DNA of 64,000 nucleotides from Thalassobacillus devorans (GTDB taxonomy: Bacteria > Bacillota > Bacilli > Bacillales > Halobacillaceae), in NCBI RefSeq assembly GCF_900176565.1, contig NZ_FXEH01000006.1, positions 1 through 64,000 on the forward strand, given 5' to 3'. Within the stretch, counting starts at the first letter, position 1. Each line of letters starts with the position of its first letter. The notes under the pieces are model-generated. The model did not search any database, was not told where the DNA came from, and was given only the letters and a program-made list of their open reading frames with translations. Shown here piece after piece: positions 61,976-64,000 of this stretch. Made by a program: the position numbers and the translations under genes.

Positions 61976-63610
61976 ATGAGCAACCAACGAAACAAGGGGA
62001 CCGCTAAAGGAAGAGGCGGGATGAAAAACTGGATATTTATAGTGGTGACGGTTATCATTGTTGCGGGAATTGGCGCAACTGCTTTCGGTGTCATGAAGGA
62101 TAAAGATCCAATGGCTCGTTATTTGACAGCGGAGCAGAATACCATCGAGAAACAGATGACTTTTCTGAAAAGTCAATCGGAACAAATGGAAGAATTGGAA
62201 GAATTGAAAGAGAAAATGACCGAAAGTGCTTATTACAGTTCTTCTACGGTAACAGCAGATTTTAATGTCGAGGAAGGGGCTCAGGAATTCGGTGCCATGC
62301 TCCCAATGATTAAAGGAATGGTTTCGTCCGCTAAATTAGAGACAGAGCATATGATGGATCCTGGTTCTAAAGAGACGTTCATGGCGTTAGACTTGCTGTT
62401 CCAAGGTCAAAGCCTGGGAAATGCAGAACTTTACCAGAACGAAAGTCAAGCAGCTTTAAAGGTTCCCTTTCTCTATGAAGACTATTTCACCTTACCAAAC
62501 GATCAACTGGGTGAATTTTTGCGTAAGCACGGGGAAGAGGCGGCCGGTATGGAAGAACTGCCGAACCTGGCGGAATACCAATCTGCTACTTTGACAGCTG
62601 ATGAATTGAATGAGATTGCAAAAGACTATACGACAACATTGCTCAAAGAACTGGACAAAGATCAATTCGAAATGGAAAACGGGGTACGTTATGAAAACGA
62701 AAAGTATGACAAAGTAACCCTGAACCTTTCGGAGAAAGAATCAAAAGATCTTATAAAAGTATTGTTAAATAAATTGAAAGATGATGAGCGTATTTGGAAT
62801 TTGGTTGATGCACAAATGAAATTGAATATGGCTGCAGGGGATGTCGAGGATGGTAAATCCGTTGTAGAAGACTTGGAAAAAGAAGTAGATAATATTCAAA
62901 TGCCAGATGGTTTCAAGCTGGAAGCCTATCTTGACGGGGATTTAGTTGCTTATCGGGATATCAATTTTACGATAAGTCATGCAGAAGCTGAGGAATCAGC
63001 TGCTATCTCATTCCATACGAATTATGAGGAAAAGGATGAAGCTTATACTTCTAAGGTAGCAATGGACGTTGTACCATCCAGTGAAGATGGAATATTCTCC
63101 TTCCGTCTGGATGAAAAGGGGGAAAAAGCCGAAGAAGCGCTTCATGTGGATCATGATATTTCCTTTTCGATGGAAGAGGAAGGCCAGCCCTCTACTATAG
63201 GAGTAACGCTTTCTTCTGTTCTGGAAGGGGCAAGCAGCGAAACAACTTTTGATATAATAATGGAAGGCGCCGCTTTTGCCGGGGGGCCCGTTCCTGAACT
63301 GAGTGGGTATATCAATACAGCTTCTGAATTAGATGGGGATAAGGCAAATCAAAACCTGGATGTTGGTATAGATTTCGCTATGGAGGACCCAATGACAGGC
63401 CCAGTCAGTGGTATGGTTGAACTTAATATCATTACCGATACCGAATTTACAGATGCATTGGATTTTCCTGACCTTGCAGAAACCGGCACAGTGAATGTAA
63501 TGGAAGCAAGTGATCAGGAAATGGAATCAATTATGCAGGAAATAGAAATGAACCTGCAAAAATATTATATGGATATGTTCGGTAACTTTGGAGGGCTGGG
63601 AGCCTTTTAA
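61976..63610 (+). CDS. large membrane-anchored extracytoplasmic protein, unknown family
   Basis: 544 aa. Basic N-terminus, one membrane helix (NWIFIVVTVIIVAGIGATAF, about 18-37), then a long acidic extracytoplasmic region rich in beta-strand-like stretches, with a helical stretch (EKQMTFLKSQSEQMEELEELKEKM). No catalytic motif seen. It immediately precedes an ABC-2-type permease gene (21 nt gap), so it may be an accessory of that exporter. ATG 61976 follows TAGGGGGAGAAAC; an in-frame ATG 27 nt earlier has no site. Confidence 0.8.
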   Translation: MSNQRNKGTAKGRGGMKNWIFIVVTVIIVAGIGATAFGVMKDKDPMARYLTAEQNTIEKQMTFLKSQSEQMEELEELKEKMTESAYYSSSTVTADFNVEEGAQEFGAMLPMIKGMVSSAKLETEHMMDPGSKETFMALDLLFQGQSLGNAELYQNESQAALKVPFLYEDYFTLPNDQLGEFLRKHGEEAAGMEELPNLAEYQSATLTADELNEIAKDYTTTLLKELDKDQFEMENGVRYENEKYDKVTLNLSEKESKDLIKVLLNKLKDDERIWNLVDAQMKLNMAAGDVEDGKSVVEDLEKEVDNIQMPDGFKLEAYLDGDLVAYRDINFTISHAEAEESAAISFHTNYEEKDEAYTSKVAMDVVPSSEDGIFSFRLDEKGEKAEEALHVDHDISFSMEEEGQPSTIGVTLSSVLEGASSETTFDIIMEGAAFAGGPVPELSGYINTASELDGDKANQNLDVGIDFAMEDPMTGPVSGMVELNIITDTEFTDALDFPDLAETGTVNVMEASDQEMESIMQEIEMNLQKYYMDMFGNFGGLGAF

Positions 63611-63630
63611 AGAGTGAAGGAGGAACGGTC

Positions 63631-64000
63631 GTGCAAAGCATCTCGCTTTTTTTGCTAGAAATCAGAGCGGCTGCCAGACGGCCGCTCCTTCTTTTTTTGT
63701 GTGTATTTGCACCATATTTACTTTTAGGATTGTTAGGATATGGGGCAGCAGGGTTCCTGAATGGAGAGAATGAGCCGATTAAGGTTGCTGTAGTTGATGA
63801 GGACCAGACCTTTGAAACGAAGTCCCTGATCAACCAGCTGCAGGAAGACGAGACATTAAACGATCAATTACGTTTTATACCGGGAGAAATGAATGAAGTA
63901 ACAAAAGGGATCCGTAACGGGGAATGGACAGGGGCCGTAATCATTCCAGCAGGGTTCACTGCTGATTTAAGAAACGGTACTAACACTCCAATGGAAGTAT
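63631..64000 (+). CDS. ABC-2-type transporter permease (partial, cut by window end)
   Basis: First 123 codons only. GTG start with GAAGGAGGA upstream. N-terminal cytoplasmic segment and first helix (RPLLLFLCVFAPYLLLGLLGYG), then an outward domain with IKVAVVDEDQTFETKSLINQL and NGEWTGAVIIPAGFTADL, the typical extracytoplasmic fold of ABC-2 permeases of the YhgE/DrrB-like group. Substrate unknown. Frame is open to the last base. Confidence 0.8.
   Translation, partial: MQSISLFLLEIRAAARRPLLLFLCVFAPYLLLGLLGYGAAGFLNGENEPIKVAVVDEDQTFETKSLINQLQEDETLNDQLRFIPGEMNEVTKGIRNGEWTGAVIIPAGFTADLRNGTNTPMEV

Overview
This window comes from a low-GC, endospore-forming Firmicute of the Bacillaceae. The evidence is an rrnD/trnD-like rRNA-tRNA array, a GerA-type germination operon, a CotY/CotZ coat protein, prkA and yhbH, sigI-rsgI, and a divergent ku/ligD pair. 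Several features fit a salt-adapted genus such as Halobacillus or a close relative, but that placement is an inference; nothing here fixes the genus.

Layout. 1-5435: end of the 16S-23S spacer, 23S, 5S and 18 tRNAs, closed by a strong terminator. The tRNA array contains unexplained structured spacers and a truncated tRNA-fMet copy. 5439-8645 (minus): four-gene operon of an ornithine-cyclodeaminase-family enzyme, a small membrane protein, a sodium:solute symporter and an internally duplicated unknown protein. 8836-14083: DUF202 protein, an oxygen-sensing Fnr, tRNA-Gly preceded by a broken copy of itself, an ABC-class ATPase, queG and ogt. 14142-16224: accessory patch with a dispersed repeat, an IS110-family (RNA-guided type) transposase with a long 3' noncoding region, and a decayed secreted-protein start. 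16287-20537: amidase-domain protein, trmL, two small proteins, lipA and lipM. 20705-29036: prkA, odhAB and yhbH; prkA and yhbH, which are adjacent in B. subtilis, are separated here by the 2-oxoglutarate dehydrogenase operon. 29093-29617: two dispersed repeats in opposite orientation. 29724-33932: K+/H+-type antiporter, proC and a purine permease. 34143-37922: gerA-type operon with a convincing sigma-G promoter. 38004-47187: lipoprotein, LysM-CAP protein, NupC transporter, aldehyde dehydrogenase, MATE exporter, a MurG paralogue and small membrane proteins. 47354-50873: cotY/Z, ligD and ku. 50930-52678: beta-carbonic anhydrase and a DUF389 protein. 52675-56840: a bmrCD-like ABC exporter pair behind what looks like a ribosome-controlled transcription attenuator. 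56874-64000: membrane-anchored HtrA-like protease, flavodoxin-fold oxidoreductase, PRC-barrel protein, sigI-rsgI behind a candidate sigma-I promoter, and a large membrane-anchored protein followed by the start of an ABC-2 permease cut by the window edge.

Connections. LipM and LipA make the lipoyl group needed by OdhB, encoded 6 kb away. OdhAB has a near-perfect cre box just downstream of its sigma-A promoter, so carbon catabolite control is likely. The purine permease has an 11-bp inverted repeat containing two PurBox-like CGAA cores. ProC and the cation antiporter fit osmotic and ion homeostasis. Spore functions (ger, cot, prkA/yhbH, ku/ligD, LysM-CAP) are scattered rather than clustered.

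Most unusual signals: (i) the attenuator with two mini-ORFs ahead of the ABC exporter; (ii) three 70-73 nt spacer modules in the tRNA array, each with a differently sequenced but base-paired hairpin and a conserved tail ending in CCA; (iii) 5' fragments of tRNA-fMet and tRNA-Gly directly upstream of the intact genes; (iv) an IS110-type element with a candidate guide RNA; (v) a four-copy dispersed repeat family; (vi) a strong promoter between 23S and 5S.
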